Shown: in pieces, positions 8,639 through 18,251 of the stretch
Position numbering within the stretch: the stretch's first letter is position 1
Layout: each line of letters starts with the position of its first letter
Assembly: GCF_000717055.1 (NCBI RefSeq)
Contig: NZ_JNXI01000005.1
Coordinates: 186,001 to 250,000, forward strand
DNA: 64,000 nucleotides
From: Streptomyces iakyrus
GTDB taxonomy: Bacteria > Actinomycetota > Actinomycetes > Streptomycetales > Streptomycetaceae
Direction of reading: 5' to 3'
Notes under the pieces: model-generated
The model's input: only the letters and a program-made list of their open reading frames with translations
Told to the model about the DNA's origin: nothing
Databases searched by the model: none
Position numbers and translations under genes: made by a program

Positions 8639-10827
8639 CCGACCGGCCTCTTCTCCGTCATCTGCTGGGGCGTGCCGGTTCCGGACCCGGGCAGGCCCAC
8701 CGCACCCGTGCGCCGCAGCTTCTGCCAGCGCAGCCGGCCGCCGGTGAGGGCGGTGATCCAGGACTGGAGCAGGACGACGTACATCAGCTGGCGGTAGAGG
8801 AGCTGCTGGAGCGGGAGGGAGATGAGGTGGGTCATGCGTTCCTTGTCCAGGTGGAACGCGTAGGCCGCGCACACGCCCTGCACCGCGAGGACGCCCAGCC
8901 AGGCGCCGATGGTCTTCTCGGTGGGGCCGAACACCAGCCCGTACAGCAGGAACACGTCGATCAGGGGGGCCAGCAGCGGTGCCACGACCATGAACATGGA
9001 CACGAGCGGCATGCCGACCCGGCCGAAGCGGCCCGAAGGCCCCCGTTCGAAGACGGACCGGCGGTGCTTCCAGATGGCCTGCATGGTGCCGTAGGACCAG
9101 CGGTAGCGCTGGGACCACAGCTGCTGGACGGACTCCGGGGCCTCGGTCCAGGCCACGGCCTTCTCGGCGTACACCACGTGCCAGCCGTCGCGGTGCATGG
9201 CCATGGTGATGTCGGTGTCCTCGGCGAGCGTGTCGTCGCTCATGCCGCCGACGCGTTCCAGGGCGCTGCGCCGGAACGCCCCGACCGCGCCGGGGATGGT
9301 GGGCATGCAGCGCAGCACGTCGTACATGCGGCGGTCGAGGTTGAAGCCCATCACGTACTCGATGTGCTGCCACGCGCCGATGAGGGAGTCCCGGTTGCCG
9401 ACCTTGGCGTTGCCCGCGACGGCCCCGACGCGCGGGTCGCCGAAGGGCTGGACGAGTTCGCGGACGGTGGTCGGCTCGAAGACGGTGTCGCCGTCCATCA
9501 TCACGATCAGGTCGTACTTGGCGTTGGCGATGCCCCGGTTGAGGGCGGCGGGCTTGCCGGCGTTGAGCTGGCGGACGACACGCACACCGGGCAGGCCCAG
9601 GTTCTCGACGATGCGGGCGGTGCCGTCGCTGGAGCCGTCGTCGATGACCAGCACCTCGATGGGGTGGTCGCTGGCGACCAGCGAACGGACCGTCTGCTCG
9701 ATGCACTTGGCCTCGTTGTAGGCGGGCACGAGGACGGACACCGGTTCCGTGACGGGTTCGCCCCAGCTGAACCCGCGGCGCCGGACCCGGCGGGCGTGCG
9801 CCACGGAGAGGATCAGCATCAGCCCGAGACGCCCGAAGACCAGCACGCCGACGACGGCGAGGCCGGCGACGAGAACCCCGGTCACGTTCTCGGAGGCCTG
9901 CACCAGGAAGACCCACGCCTCGCCCTTCAGCGACTCCAGCCCGGCGACGCGGGTGTGCGCGCTCGGCGCGTCCAGGGCGCCGGTGAGGGTGTGGAAGCGG
10001 TAGCCCTTGTCCTGCAGCCCCGAGATGTAGTCGTCGAGCGCGGCCACGGTCTGGGAGCGGTCACCGCCGGAGTCGTGCATCAGCACGATGGCGCCCTTGC
10101 CGCCCTTCGGCGTGGCATTGCTGATGATCTTCTCGACCCCGGGCCGGCGCCAGTCCTCGCTGTCGGTGTTGTTGACGATGGTGATGTAGCCCTTGCTGCC
10201 GATGTACTCGGTGACCGGCCACGTGTTGTTGTCCATGTTGTGGGCGAACGACGAGTAGGGCGGGCGGAACAGCGAGGTGCGGATTCCGGCCGCCCCGGCC
10301 AGCGCGAGCTGGTTCTGGGACAGCTCCCAGTCGATGCGGCTCTTGGTCTGCAGCGACAGGTCCGGGTGGTTGAAGGTGTGCAGGCCGATCTCGTGGCCCT
10401 CGTCGACCATGCGCTGGACGAGGTCCGGGTGGCGGGAGGCCATGGTGCCGGTGATGAAGAAGACGGCCCGGGCGTCGTGCTTCTTCAGGACGTCGAGGAC
10501 CTTGGGCGTCCACCTCGGGTCGGGGCCGTCGTCGAAGGTCAGGACCAGTTCGCCGTCCGGGAGTTCCAGAGCGGTGGGCTTCCCGTTGCGGGTGTCGATG
10601 ACGGGCCCGCCCTTCAGGATGTCCTTCGGGACGCGGTCGTTCGCCGCGGGCGGGCCGACGCGGTGGTCGGCGAGGATCTCGCTGTGCACGTAGCCGCGCA
10701 GCATGAGCATCGCGCCGAGTGCGACGAGCACGAGCAGGGGCAGCAACAGACGCATGGGCAGGCGCCGGCGCCTGAAGCCGCCACGGGCTCGCGACGCGGG
10801 CCCGGAACGGCGGGTACGGGATGCCAT
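8635..10827 (-). CDS. matB: MatB: polysaccharide deacetylase - GT2 synthase fusion
   Basis: The 730-residue protein combines the two activities used for extracellular poly-beta-1,6-N-acetylglucosamine. After a basic N terminus and a membrane helix (about 24-45) comes a NodB-type deacetylase: TFDDGPD at 97-103, the metal pair H150/H154 in HTFNH, RPPYSS at 188-193 and LMHD at 249-252. A second membrane segment (about 316-342) leads into a processive GT2 domain with VIDDGSSDGT (394-403), the DGD at 445-447, TLAEDTD and QRYRW, then further membrane helices. In S. coelicolor/S. lividans, MatAB make a PNAG-like glycan that causes hyphal aggregation and surface adhesion. The acyltransferase gene downstream overlaps by ATGA; matA lies 339 bp upstream. 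Confidence 0.95.
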   Translation of the reverse strand: MASRTRRSGPASRARGGFRRRRLPMRLLLPLLVLVALGAMLMLRGYVHSEILADHRVGPPAANDRVPKDILKGGPVIDTRNGKPTALELPDGELVLTFDDGPDPRWTPKVLDVLKKHDARAVFFITGTMASRHPDLVQRMVDEGHEIGLHTFNHPDLSLQTKSRIDWELSQNQLALAGAAGIRTSLFRPPYSSFAHNMDNNTWPVTEYIGSKGYITIVNNTDSEDWRRPGVEKIISNATPKGGKGAIVLMHDSGGDRSQTVAALDDYISGLQDKGYRFHTLTGALDAPSAHTRVAGLESLKGEAWVFLVQASENVTGVLVAGLAVVGVLVFGRLGLMLILSVAHARRVRRRGFSWGEPVTEPVSVLVPAYNEAKCIEQTVRSLVASDHPIEVLVIDDGSSDGTARIVENLGLPGVRVVRQLNAGKPAALNRGIANAKYDLIVMMDGDTVFEPTTVRELVQPFGDPRVGAVAGNAKVGNRDSLIGAWQHIEYVMGFNLDRRMYDVLRCMPTIPGAVGAFRRSALERVGGMSDDTLAEDTDITMAMHRDGWHVVYAEKAVAWTEAPESVQQLWSQRYRWSYGTMQAIWKHRRSVFERGPSGRFGRVGMPLVSMFMVVAPLLAPLIDVFLLYGLVFGPTEKTIGAWLGVLAVQGVCAAYAFHLDKERMTHLISLPLQQLLYRQLMYVVLLQSWITALTGGRLRWQKLRRTGAVGLPGSGTGTPQQMTEKRPVG

Positions 10828-11166
10828 GGGTGGTGGTACTCCGGGGTGGTGCGGGATGGGGTGATACGGGGACGGAGGCGGGCGGACGGTGTGGTGTGGT
10901 CGGGCCCGGCCGGCCGGGGACGTCTCGGTTGCGCGGGGTGGGGCGCATGCGACGGCGTCCTGAGGTCCCGCTGCGGGAGCGGGACGGGTGGGTGGTGCGG
11001 ATGGAGCGGGTGAAGCGGATGGAGCGGGTGATCGCGAGGTGCGCGGCTCCGCTCCGGAAGGTTCGGGGTTCCGCCCGCCGGTCCGTACCGGTGCCGCAAC
11101 GGCGCCCCGCCGGAAGGACGGTGGAGCGGCGCCCGGGCGGCGGGCGCCGCTGTCGGACGCGGAGGA
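10828..11166. other. matA-matB intergenic region with short tandem repeat
   Basis: This 339-bp stretch has no credible gene. It is strongly G-rich on the plus strand. It contains two perfect 17-bp copies of GCGGATGGAGCGGGTGA (10997-11013 and 11015-11031), i.e. an 18-bp period. The distance makes a separate matB promoter likely, but I see no convincing -35/-10 pair. Confidence 0.6.
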
Positions 11167-12201
11167 CTACGCGGCGGCCGGTGTCTCCGCGACGGGCTGC
11201 GACTGGACCGGGCCCTCGGCGACGGGCTGCGGCTCGGCCGGGCCCTCGGCGACGGTGCCGCCGTCGCCGCCGGTGCCCGTCGTCTCGGTGGGCGTGGCCG
11301 TGGGCTCGGCCGTCGGGGTCGGGTCGGTGGCCGGCGTGCTCGGCGGGTCGGCCGGTTTGGTGGGGGCCGGAGCGGTGGCCTTGCCGCCCGGTGCCGGGAC
11401 GGTCCGGGTCGCGCTCGGCGTGGGCTCGGCGGATGTGCCGGAGCGGCCGGTGCCGGCGGTGGTGTCGGGTACGGCGGCACTGAGGCCGGGCCCGGGTGCC
11501 GTGGGCTGGCCGGTCGCCGGCGTGCTGCCCGGTGCGGTGGCGCCGGTGCCGGCGCCGGTGGTGGGTGCCGACTCGGCGGGCAGCGACGGGGTGTCGACCT
11601 GCCCGGCCGGCGGGTTGTCGTCCTTGGTCGGCACGGGCAGCCAGGGGGCGTTGGAGTTGCCCGACAGCAGCGTGGCGACGATGACGACGGCGTAGGCCCC
11701 GCAGGCCAGGGCGACGGCCATGCCGATCCGGCGGTAGCGGCGGCTGCGGCGGCCGGACTCGTCGACGAAGACGGGCCGGTCGGCGGCGGCCTCGGCGCCC
11801 GGGCCCTCCTTGACCTGCCGCAGGAAGCCGTCCCCGAGCTGCACGGCGTCGAGCTGGACGGTGACCTCGTGCGGATCGTGGGTCTGCCCGTCGGCGTCGG
11901 GGGTGTGACCGGACGGTTCGGCTCCGGCGTCCTCCTGCTCCTGCCAGGGGTCGCGGACCGAGGTCTTGTTGCCCGGCTGCGGGGCGAGCGAGTCGGCCTC
12001 CCCCTCGCTCTGGCGGGGAATGCCGCGCAGTATCTCCGTCCCGGCGGGCAGCCGGTGGACGGTCGTCCGGACGTCACGGTCGGGGAAGACCTGAGTGGCT
12101 CTCCCGTCCCGGGCTCCGCTGTCCGACGGGAGTTCCCCGGTAGCCATGGCGGCCTCGGGCCACTCGGGTTGGGCGTCTTCTCGCCACTTTGTCACGCGCA
12201 C
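11167..12201 (-). CDS. matA: MatA: single-span membrane protein with Thr/Pro-rich extracellular region
   Basis: A 344-residue protein with a cytoplasmic polar part (1-158), one membrane helix (about 159-180, AVALACGAYAVVIVATLL, preceded by RRSRRYRR) and a long extracellular Pro/Thr/Ala-rich tail. Its position upstream of matB on the same strand, and this topology, match MatA of S. coelicolor, which acts with MatB in making the PNAG-type aggregation glycan. I start it at the GTG at 12201, with a strong GGGGGGAA about five bases before it; a second GTG lies two codons later. The tail is low-complexity, so exact homology there would be weak. Confidence 0.87.
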   Translation of the reverse strand: MRVTKWREDAQPEWPEAAMATGELPSDSGARDGRATQVFPDRDVRTTVHRLPAGTEILRGIPRQSEGEADSLAPQPGNKTSVRDPWQEQEDAGAEPSGHTPDADGQTHDPHEVTVQLDAVQLGDGFLRQVKEGPGAEAAADRPVFVDESGRRSRRYRRIGMAVALACGAYAVVIVATLLSGNSNAPWLPVPTKDDNPPAGQVDTPSLPAESAPTTGAGTGATAPGSTPATGQPTAPGPGLSAAVPDTTAGTGRSGTSAEPTPSATRTVPAPGGKATAPAPTKPADPPSTPATDPTPTAEPTATPTETTGTGGDGGTVAEGPAEPQPVAEGPVQSQPVAETPAAA

Positions 12202-12361
12202 GCACTTCCCCCCACGGGATGGTTCAGGTGCGCTTGCCGACCTGAGCACCCGCCGTCGGATCGGGCCCCCACCCGTCCGAGCGCCCCCTCTTACCACACC
12301 GTGCTCAGGCGTCGAATGTAGCGCACGCGCAGGTTCCGTGTGGGCGCCGTGTCGAATCGTG

Positions 12362-13327
12362 TCAACCGTGAGACGCCATCAGGACATCGTCTCCGGGCGG
12401 GAGCCAGGCGCCCTCAGGCCTGCGCAACCAGCCCGTTTCCGCGGCCAGCCGGGCCGCCGCCCGGCGCAGCGCGTCGAACGCGGGATGGGTCAGGCCCTTG
12501 CGCCACACCAGGGAGACGGGGGACAGCGGAACGGGGTCGACCAGGGGCCGCACCACCATCGACGGGAGCGCCGGGAACTCCACGACGGCCAGGACCGGAT
12601 TGCGCGTTCTGGCCATGAGCCGCTGGAATTCCTCTTCACCGACGGCCAGCGGCGCGGGTGGCGCGATGTCGATGCCCCGCCCCTCGAACAGCAGCCGCGC
12701 CAGTCCGGTCCATTCCGGTGTGCGGGGGTTGCCGGCGCCCGCGTAGACGCTCTCACCGGCCAGCTCGGCGAGGGGCACGGCGTCCCAGGCGGCCAGCCGG
12801 TGATCGTCGGGCAGCACGACCGCCATCGGCTCCAGCCGCACGGGCTGATGGTCGAGCCCGGACCGCAGCGCCGGGTCCAGCCCGGCGAACCGTCCGAACG
12901 ACGCGTCCAGCCGGCCGGCGAGCAGTTCTCCGGCGGCGCCCGTCAGGCCGCTCTCGTAGCGGGCCATCAGCTCGTGGTGGGGGGCGAGTTCACGCGCCTC
13001 GTGCAGCACCCGGCGCGGTGTGACCAGGCCCGGGGAGTTGAGGTCGACCAGCAGCGGCCGGGCCTGGCCGAAGGCGGCGAGCAGGTCGTCCTGCGCCTGG
13101 AGCACCCGGCGGGCGTACGGCAGCAGCCGCTCCCCGTCGGGGGTGAGCGTCACCTGCCGGGTGGTCCGCACGAACAGCTCGGCACCGAGTTCCCGCTCCA
13201 GTCGCCGCACGTCCCGGCTGAGCGCCTGCTGCGCCACGTGCAGCCGCATCGCGGCACGCGTGAAGTGCAGTTCCTCGGCGACGGCGACGAAGCCGCGCAG
13301 CAGACGGTGATCGAGGTGCCCGGACAT
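12362..13327 (-). CDS. LysR-type transcriptional regulator
   Basis: A 321-residue protein. The N-terminal winged helix (LLRGFVAVAEELHFTRAAMRLHVAQQALSRDVRRLERELG region, residues about 8-50, listed here only by name) has the LysR helix-turn-helix, followed by a periplasmic-binding-protein-like effector domain. The ATG at 13327 is at the 5' edge. No divergent target gene is adjacent: matA lies downstream on the same strand, 161 bp away, and the preceding gene is also on the minus strand. It may control matAB or act elsewhere; the sequence does not decide. Confidence 0.9.
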   Translation of the reverse strand: MSGHLDHRLLRGFVAVAEELHFTRAAMRLHVAQQALSRDVRRLERELGAELFVRTTRQVTLTPDGERLLPYARRVLQAQDDLLAAFGQARPLLVDLNSPGLVTPRRVLHEARELAPHHELMARYESGLTGAAGELLAGRLDASFGRFAGLDPALRSGLDHQPVRLEPMAVVLPDDHRLAAWDAVPLAELAGESVYAGAGNPRTPEWTGLARLLFEGRGIDIAPPAPLAVGEEEFQRLMARTRNPVLAVVEFPALPSMVVRPLVDPVPLSPVSLVWRKGLTHPAFDALRRAAARLAAETGWLRRPEGAWLPPGDDVLMASHG

Positions 13328-13378
13328 GCCGCGAACCTACAGCGGCCGGGTGCCCGGGCATGCGCGGCCCTCTCGGGC

Positions 13379-14209
13379 TCAGGGGCCGGTGGTCTTGGGG
13401 GACGTCCCCGCCCCGCCCGTCCGGCCCTCGGTACCCGCATCCGGCGGAGCCTGTCCCACCCGGTGCCGGGGTACCGACCGCATCGGCGGCCTGGTCAGGG
13501 TGATCTGGCGGACGACCTGCTGGAAGCAGGCAAGGGCGGCGAGGCCGGGCAGGGCGGCCGCCGCGGTGCCGAGGACCGTCCGGGGCGCCTGGACGACACA
13601 CAGCAGCACGGCGATGGAGGAGAAGGCCAGGACCACGCACCAGGAGTGCACGGCACGGCGCTGGTGCAGCGCGGCGCGCAGGACGGACAGGGAACCCACC
13701 AGCCAGGGCCCGTACACCAGCAGCGGCCACCAGGTGCTCAGGCCCCTCGCCGCGGGGGACACGGCGACCAGCCGCAGGGGGTCGTAGGCGACGATGCCGC
13801 TCAGGAGGCTCACCGCGGAGGCGATGACGGCCGATAGGGCGGCGACGAGGAAGCTGGTGGTGCGGAGCAGGCCGTGGGCTTTGCGGGCCCGGACCTTGCG
13901 GTGCCGCCGGGGCACCTCCCGTACGGGCGGCAGTTCCTCGGTGATGTCCTGGAGCCGCCGCATATGGGCGCCCGGGGCGGCGGCCGGTTCCGGCTCCGCG
14001 GCGGGGACCGGGTCCTCGTCACGCGGGGCGGGAATCCTCGTCGCCTGAGCAGCCTGAGCAGCCTGAGCCGCCTGCTGCCCCAGTGCCTCCTCCAGGATGA
14101 ACGCCAGTTCCTCGGCGGGGTCCCAGGTCGGGTCCGGTGGTGTGAGGGGAGTGATGAAATCCCGGGCCGGAGCCCGATGCCGGCCGGTGCCCTCTACTTT
14201 GTCGTACAT
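13379..14209 (-). CDS. DUF2637-like four-helix membrane protein
   Basis: The 276-residue protein has a polar N-terminal half with an Ala/Gln run (QQAAQAAQAAQA, residues about 46-57) and the basic RRHRKVRARKAHG. Four hydrophobic segments follow from about residue 115 (RTTSFLVAALSAVIASAVSLL onwards) and then a Pro/Gly-rich tail. The membrane block resembles the DUF2637 proteins common in Streptomyces, whose function is not established. The DNA of the Ala/Gln run is a short triplet-like repeat (14050-14085). A 12-bp gap separates its ATG from the stop of the small upstream gene, so the two may be co-transcribed. Confidence 0.75.
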   Translation of the reverse strand: MYDKVEGTGRHRAPARDFITPLTPPDPTWDPAEELAFILEEALGQQAAQAAQAAQATRIPAPRDEDPVPAAEPEPAAAPGAHMRRLQDITEELPPVREVPRRHRKVRARKAHGLLRTTSFLVAALSAVIASAVSLLSGIVAYDPLRLVAVSPAARGLSTWWPLLVYGPWLVGSLSVLRAALHQRRAVHSWCVVLAFSSIAVLLCVVQAPRTVLGTAAAALPGLAALACFQQVVRQITLTRPPMRSVPRHRVGQAPPDAGTEGRTGGAGTSPKTTGP

Positions 14210-14221
14210 GGCGGGACCCGA

Positions 14222-14467
14222 CTATTCCGCAAGTGCGAAAGCGTGCCAATCCGTGGCACTGCCCCACCGTCGGGCGAGATCCTTTTCCAGCGCGCTCATA
14301 CGGTCGATGAAGTCGCGCAGAACCTGCTCGGTCACCTGGAGCGCGACCGGGCAACCCCCTTTGGTGAGCGTCCCGTTGACGGTCGCCGACGAGTGCGCTG
14401 GAGCGGGAATGTAGGTGTACGGGCCGAGCGTTACCGCCCAGCCGTCTTTCCTGGTCGCCTCGGTCAT
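14222..14467 (-). CDS. Small uncharacterised protein (81 aa)
   Basis: A short protein starting MTEATRKDGWAVTLGPY, containing one Cys and ending in a helix (LRDFIDRMSALEKDLARRWG). No known motif. The ATG at 14467 has only a weak GTGGG upstream. The 249 bp before it, up to the divergent MFS gene, are noticeably less GC-rich than the surroundings and probably contain both promoters. Coding status rests on codon bias and position, so it is less certain than its neighbours. Confidence 0.55.
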   Translation of the reverse strand: MTEATRKDGWAVTLGPYTYIPAPAHSSATVNGTLTKGGCPVALQVTEQVLRDFIDRMSALEKDLARRWGSATDWHAFALAE

Positions 14468-14716
14468 GTACCCACTAACCGTCGGTTCACTCCGGCGGAT
14501 GCGCGGCAAACGAGTGAAGGAATTTCCCGAATGAACATCTTTTCCATGCGCCATGAGGAGCATTTGGAATCTCCATAAACCTGTATGAAGAACAGGGAGC
14601 GAACGGTTTCCGCCATGTCCTTCCGGCCCGCCCGCCACGGATTCACAACCCAGGTGCGTGACTGCGCACGGAACAGGTGTTGGACCCCTTGATCGTCCCC
14701 GGGTGACGGTGGACGC

Positions 14717-15925
14717 ATGCCGCAACTCTCCCCGTACTACCGCCTGTTCCGGCTGCCGGGCACCCGCGCGTTCACCGCCGGGAACCTCGTCGCCCGGCTG
14801 CCGATGGGCATGTTCAGCGTCAGCGCGGTCGTGATGATCGCCGGAAGCCGGGGTTCGTACGCCCTCGCCGGTGCCGTCACGGCGACGGGGCTCGCGGCGA
14901 CCGCCCTGGTCGCACCATGGATCGCCCGGCTCGTCGACCGGCACGGCCAGGCCCGGGTGGCCCTGCCCGCCACGGTGATCGCCGTCCTCGGCTCGCTCTC
15001 CTTGCTGCTGTGCGTCCGCCACGACGCCCCCAACTGGACCCTGTTCACCTCCTACGCCGCCACCGCCACCACCCCGAACACCGGCGGCATGTCCCGGGCC
15101 CGCTGGGCGCATCTGCTGGCCGGCGACCCGAAGGCGCTGCACACCGCCAACTCCTTCGAGCAGGCGGCGGACGAACTGTGTTTCATGCTGGGCCCGGTGC
15201 TCGCGGCGTTCCTGTGCGGGGCGTTCTTCCCCGAGGCGGGCACGCTCGTGGGCGCGGTGCTGCTGCTGACCGGCATGGTGCTGTTCACGACCCGGCGCGC
15301 GACGGAGCCTCCGGTGCGCGCGCAGATACCCGGCAAGGCGCCCTTGCGCGCCCCCGGCATCCCCCCGCTGCTCGCGGTCTGCCTGGCGATGGGTGCCGTC
15401 TTCGGCGCGACGGAGGTCGTCACACTGGCGTTCGCCGACGCGCAGGGGCGGCAGCCGGCGGCCGGTGTCGTGCTCGCGCTCCAGGCCGCGGGCTCCTGCG
15501 GGGCGGGCCTGCTGTACGGCGCGATGAAGCCCGCCGGTCCGGCCGCGGCGCGGCTGCCCTGGTGCGTGGCGGCGATGGCCGCGCTGCTGGCCCTGCCGCT
15601 GCTGGCCGCGGCCCTCACCGGTTCGCTCCTCGCCCTGGCGGCGGCGCTGCTGGTCGCCGGGATGGCGACGGCCCCGACGATGGTCACCACCATGACGCTG
15701 GTCCAGGAGCGCACCCCCGAGGGCCGGCTGAACGAGGGCATGACCCTCGCGGTGACGGGACTCCTCGGTGGCATCGCCTGCGGCAGCGCGATCGGCGGCT
15801 GGACGGTGGAGCACCTCTCGCCGACGGCGGGTTACGTGGTCCCGGTGTCGGCGGCGTGCGTGGCCCTGGCGTTGTCCCTGCCCTTTGCTTCGAATCGCTT
15901 CACCGTTATCCCGACGCCCCATTGA
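14717..15925 (+). CDS. MFS transporter
   Basis: A 402-residue protein with about 12 hydrophobic segments and a DRHGQARV loop between helices 2 and 3, the usual MFS motif A position. The NTGGMSRARWAHLL segment is typical of drug/metabolite exporter-like MFS proteins in streptomycetes. The substrate cannot be read from the sequence. It ends 76 bp before the alpha-xylosidase gene, but the palindromic operator in that gap suggests the xylosidase has its own promoter, so shared function is only possible. Confidence 0.85.
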   Translation: MPQLSPYYRLFRLPGTRAFTAGNLVARLPMGMFSVSAVVMIAGSRGSYALAGAVTATGLAATALVAPWIARLVDRHGQARVALPATVIAVLGSLSLLLCVRHDAPNWTLFTSYAATATTPNTGGMSRARWAHLLAGDPKALHTANSFEQAADELCFMLGPVLAAFLCGAFFPEAGTLVGAVLLLTGMVLFTTRRATEPPVRAQIPGKAPLRAPGIPPLLAVCLAMGAVFGATEVVTLAFADAQGRQPAAGVVLALQAAGSCGAGLLYGAMKPAGPAAARLPWCVAAMAALLALPLLAAALTGSLLALAAALLVAGMATAPTMVTTMTLVQERTPEGRLNEGMTLAVTGLLGGIACGSAIGGWTVEHLSPTAGYVVPVSAACVALALSLPFASNRFTVIPTPH

Positions 15926-15954
15926 CGCCCTCAGGGCCCCCGCATACGTTCGAT

Positions 15955-15972
15955 CGTCGAAGCGCTTCGACG
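15955..15972. promoter_or_regulatory. LacI-type operator palindrome
   Basis: CGTCGAAGCGCTTCGACG is a perfect 18-bp inverted repeat with the central AAGCGCTT core typical of LacI/GalR operators. It ends 29 bp before the alpha-xylosidase ATG. The LacI-family gene overlapping the end of that CDS is the obvious cognate repressor. Confidence 0.75.
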
Positions 15973-16001
15973 TCATGCGCCGGGAGAATAGGGACCCCCA
16001 C

Positions 16002-18251
16002 ATGAAGTTCACCGACGGCTACTGGCTCCTGCGTGAGGGCGTCACCGCGGCCCACCCGGCCCAGGTCCTCGACGTCACCGAGGCGGACGGCGCCCTGGAG
16101 ATCCACGCGCCCACCCGGCCCGTCCGCTCGCGCGGCGACCTGATGACCGGCCCGGTCCTCACGGTCAGGGTGCACACCCCCATGCCCGGCGTCATCGGCC
16201 TGACGCTGACGCACTTCACCGGCGGCGAGCCCCGCAGCCCCGCGTTCGAGATCACGGCGTCGGACACCACCGCGGACATCTCGTACGACGACGAGTACGC
16301 GACCCTGGCCTCCGGCGACCTGTCGGTCCGGCTGGCCCGGGGCGGGCCGTGGCACGTCGAGTTCCTCGCGCACGGCCGGACGCTCACCAGCAGCGGCCAC
16401 CGGAACGCGGGCATCATGACGGACGCCTCCGGCGCGCACCACCTGCGCGAGCAGCTGGTCCTGAACGTCGGCACGTCCGTCTACGGCCTCGGTGAGCGCT
16501 TCGGCCCGCTGGTGAAGAACGGCCAGGTCGTCGACATCTGGCAGGCCGACGGCGGCACGTGCAGCGAACAGGCCTACAAGAACGTGCCCTTCTTCCTCAC
16601 GGACGCGGGCTACGGCGTCTTCGTCGACCACCCGGGCAAGGTGTCCTTCGAGGTCGCCTCGGAGGTGGTCTCCCGGGTGCAGTTCAGCGCGGAGACGCAG
16701 GAGCTGACGTACTACGTCATTCACGGCCCCACCCCGAAGGAGATCCTGCGCAGGTACACGGCCCTGACCGGCCGCCCGGCCCTGCCGCCCGCCTGGTCGT
16801 TCGGCCTGTGGCTGTCGACGTCCTTCACCACCTCGTACGACGAGGACACGGTGACGTCCTTCATCGACGGCATGCGGGAGCGTGAACTGCCGCTGTCCGT
16901 CTTCCACTTCGACTGCTTCTGGATGCGCGAGTACAACTGGTGCGACTTCCGGTGGGATCCCCGCGTCTTCCCCGACCCGGAGGGCATGCTGGCCCGGCTG
17001 AGCGCCCGTGACCTGCGAATCTCCGTCTGGATCAACCCGTACATCGCCCAGCGCTCCCCGCTGTTCGCCGAGGGCAAGGCGCTCGGGCACCTGCTGAGGC
17101 GGCCGGATGGCAGCGTCTGGCAGTGGGACATGTGGCAGCCCGGCATGGCCCTGGTCGACTTCACCTCCCCGGCCGCCCGCGACTGGTACGCCGGCAAGCT
17201 GGAGGCGCTGCTCGGGCAGGGCGTCGACTGCTTCAAGACCGACTTCGGCGAACGGGTGCCGCTCGACGTCGTCTGGTCCGACGGCTCGGACCCGGAGCGG
17301 ATGCACAACTACTACACCTACCTGTACAACCGCACGGTCTTCGAGGTGCTGCGCAAGCACCGGGGCGAGCAGGAGGCCGTCCTCTTCGCACGGTCGGCGA
17401 CGGCGGGCAGCCAGCAGTTCCCGGTGCACTGGGGCGGCGACTGCGAGGCGACGTACGAGTCGATGGCGGAGTCGCTGCGGGGCGGCCTGTCGCTGGGCCT
17501 GTCGGGATTCGGCTTCTGGAGCCATGACATCGGCGGCTTCGAGGGCACCCCGACCCCGGCCCTGTTCAAGCGCTGGCTGGCCTTCGGACTGCTCTCCTCG
17601 CACAGCCGCCTGCACGGCAGCAACTCCTACCGGGTCCCCTGGCAGTTCGATGAGGAGTCGGTGGATGTGGCCCGCCACTTCACCCGGCTGAAACTCCGCC
17701 TCATGCCCTACCTGTACGAGACGGCCCGCGCTGCCCACGCCGAGGGCCTGCCCATGATGCGGGCCATGGTGCTGGAGTTCCCGGACGACCCGGGGTGCGC
17801 GCACCTGGAACGGCAGTACATGCTCGGCCCGGACCTGCTGGTCGCCCCGGTGTTCAACGACGAGGGCGACGTCACGTACTACGTGCCCGAGGGCACCTGG
17901 ACGCACTTCCCGGCCGGCGAGACGGTGACCGGCCCGCGCTGGGTGCGTGAACGTCACGGCTTCCTGAGCGCGCCGCTGCTGGTGCGGCCCGGTGCGGTGA
18001 TCCCGGTCGGCGTGCGGGACGACCGGCCGGACTACGACCACGCCGACGGGGTGACGCTGCGGGCGTACGGCCTTCGGCCCGGCGACGAGGTGACGGTGCC
18101 GGTCGGAGACGTGACTTTCACGGTCGTCCGCGAGGGGGACACCCTGCACGCGACGTGCGGCGCCCCGGCCGCCGCCTGGAGCCTGGCGGCCGGCGACCGC
18201 GAGGTCCAGGCCCCGCCGGGCACGGAGCGGATCGCGCTGGAGCTCGGCTGA
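16002..18251 (+). CDS. Alpha-xylosidase (glycoside hydrolase family 31, YicI-like)
   Basis: The 749-residue cytoplasmic enzyme is close to YicI (772 residues). After an N-terminal beta-sandwich, the barrel carries the nucleophile Asp414 in KTDFGE and the acid/base Asp480 in HWGGDCEATYE. The WSHDIGGFEG and SHSRLHGSNSYRVPW stretches also fit alpha-xylosidases rather than alpha-glucosidases. It would release alpha-linked xylose from xyloglucan oligosaccharides such as isoprimeverose. The ATG at 16002 (MKFTDGYW) matches family N termini. The stop overlaps the LacI start as TGATG, so enzyme and regulator form one operon under the palindrome at 15955. Confidence 0.93.
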   Translation: MKFTDGYWLLREGVTAAHPAQVLDVTEADGALEIHAPTRPVRSRGDLMTGPVLTVRVHTPMPGVIGLTLTHFTGGEPRSPAFEITASDTTADISYDDEYATLASGDLSVRLARGGPWHVEFLAHGRTLTSSGHRNAGIMTDASGAHHLREQLVLNVGTSVYGLGERFGPLVKNGQVVDIWQADGGTCSEQAYKNVPFFLTDAGYGVFVDHPGKVSFEVASEVVSRVQFSAETQELTYYVIHGPTPKEILRRYTALTGRPALPPAWSFGLWLSTSFTTSYDEDTVTSFIDGMRERELPLSVFHFDCFWMREYNWCDFRWDPRVFPDPEGMLARLSARDLRISVWINPYIAQRSPLFAEGKALGHLLRRPDGSVWQWDMWQPGMALVDFTSPAARDWYAGKLEALLGQGVDCFKTDFGERVPLDVVWSDGSDPERMHNYYTYLYNRTVFEVLRKHRGEQEAVLFARSATAGSQQFPVHWGGDCEATYESMAESLRGGLSLGLSGFGFWSHDIGGFEGTPTPALFKRWLAFGLLSSHSRLHGSNSYRVPWQFDEESVDVARHFTRLKLRLMPYLYETARAAHAEGLPMMRAMVLEFPDDPGCAHLERQYMLGPDLLVAPVFNDEGDVTYYVPEGTWTHFPAGETVTGPRWVRERHGFLSAPLLVRPGAVIPVGVRDDRPDYDHADGVTLRAYGLRPGDEVTVPVGDVTFTVVREGDTLHATCGAPAAAWSLAAGDREVQAPPGTERIALELG

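Noticed and set aside
14531..14578. 15-codon plus-strand ORF starting MNIFSMRHEEHLESP in the low-GC gap before the MFS gene
   Set aside because: No ribosome site, no neighbours in frame and too short to support.
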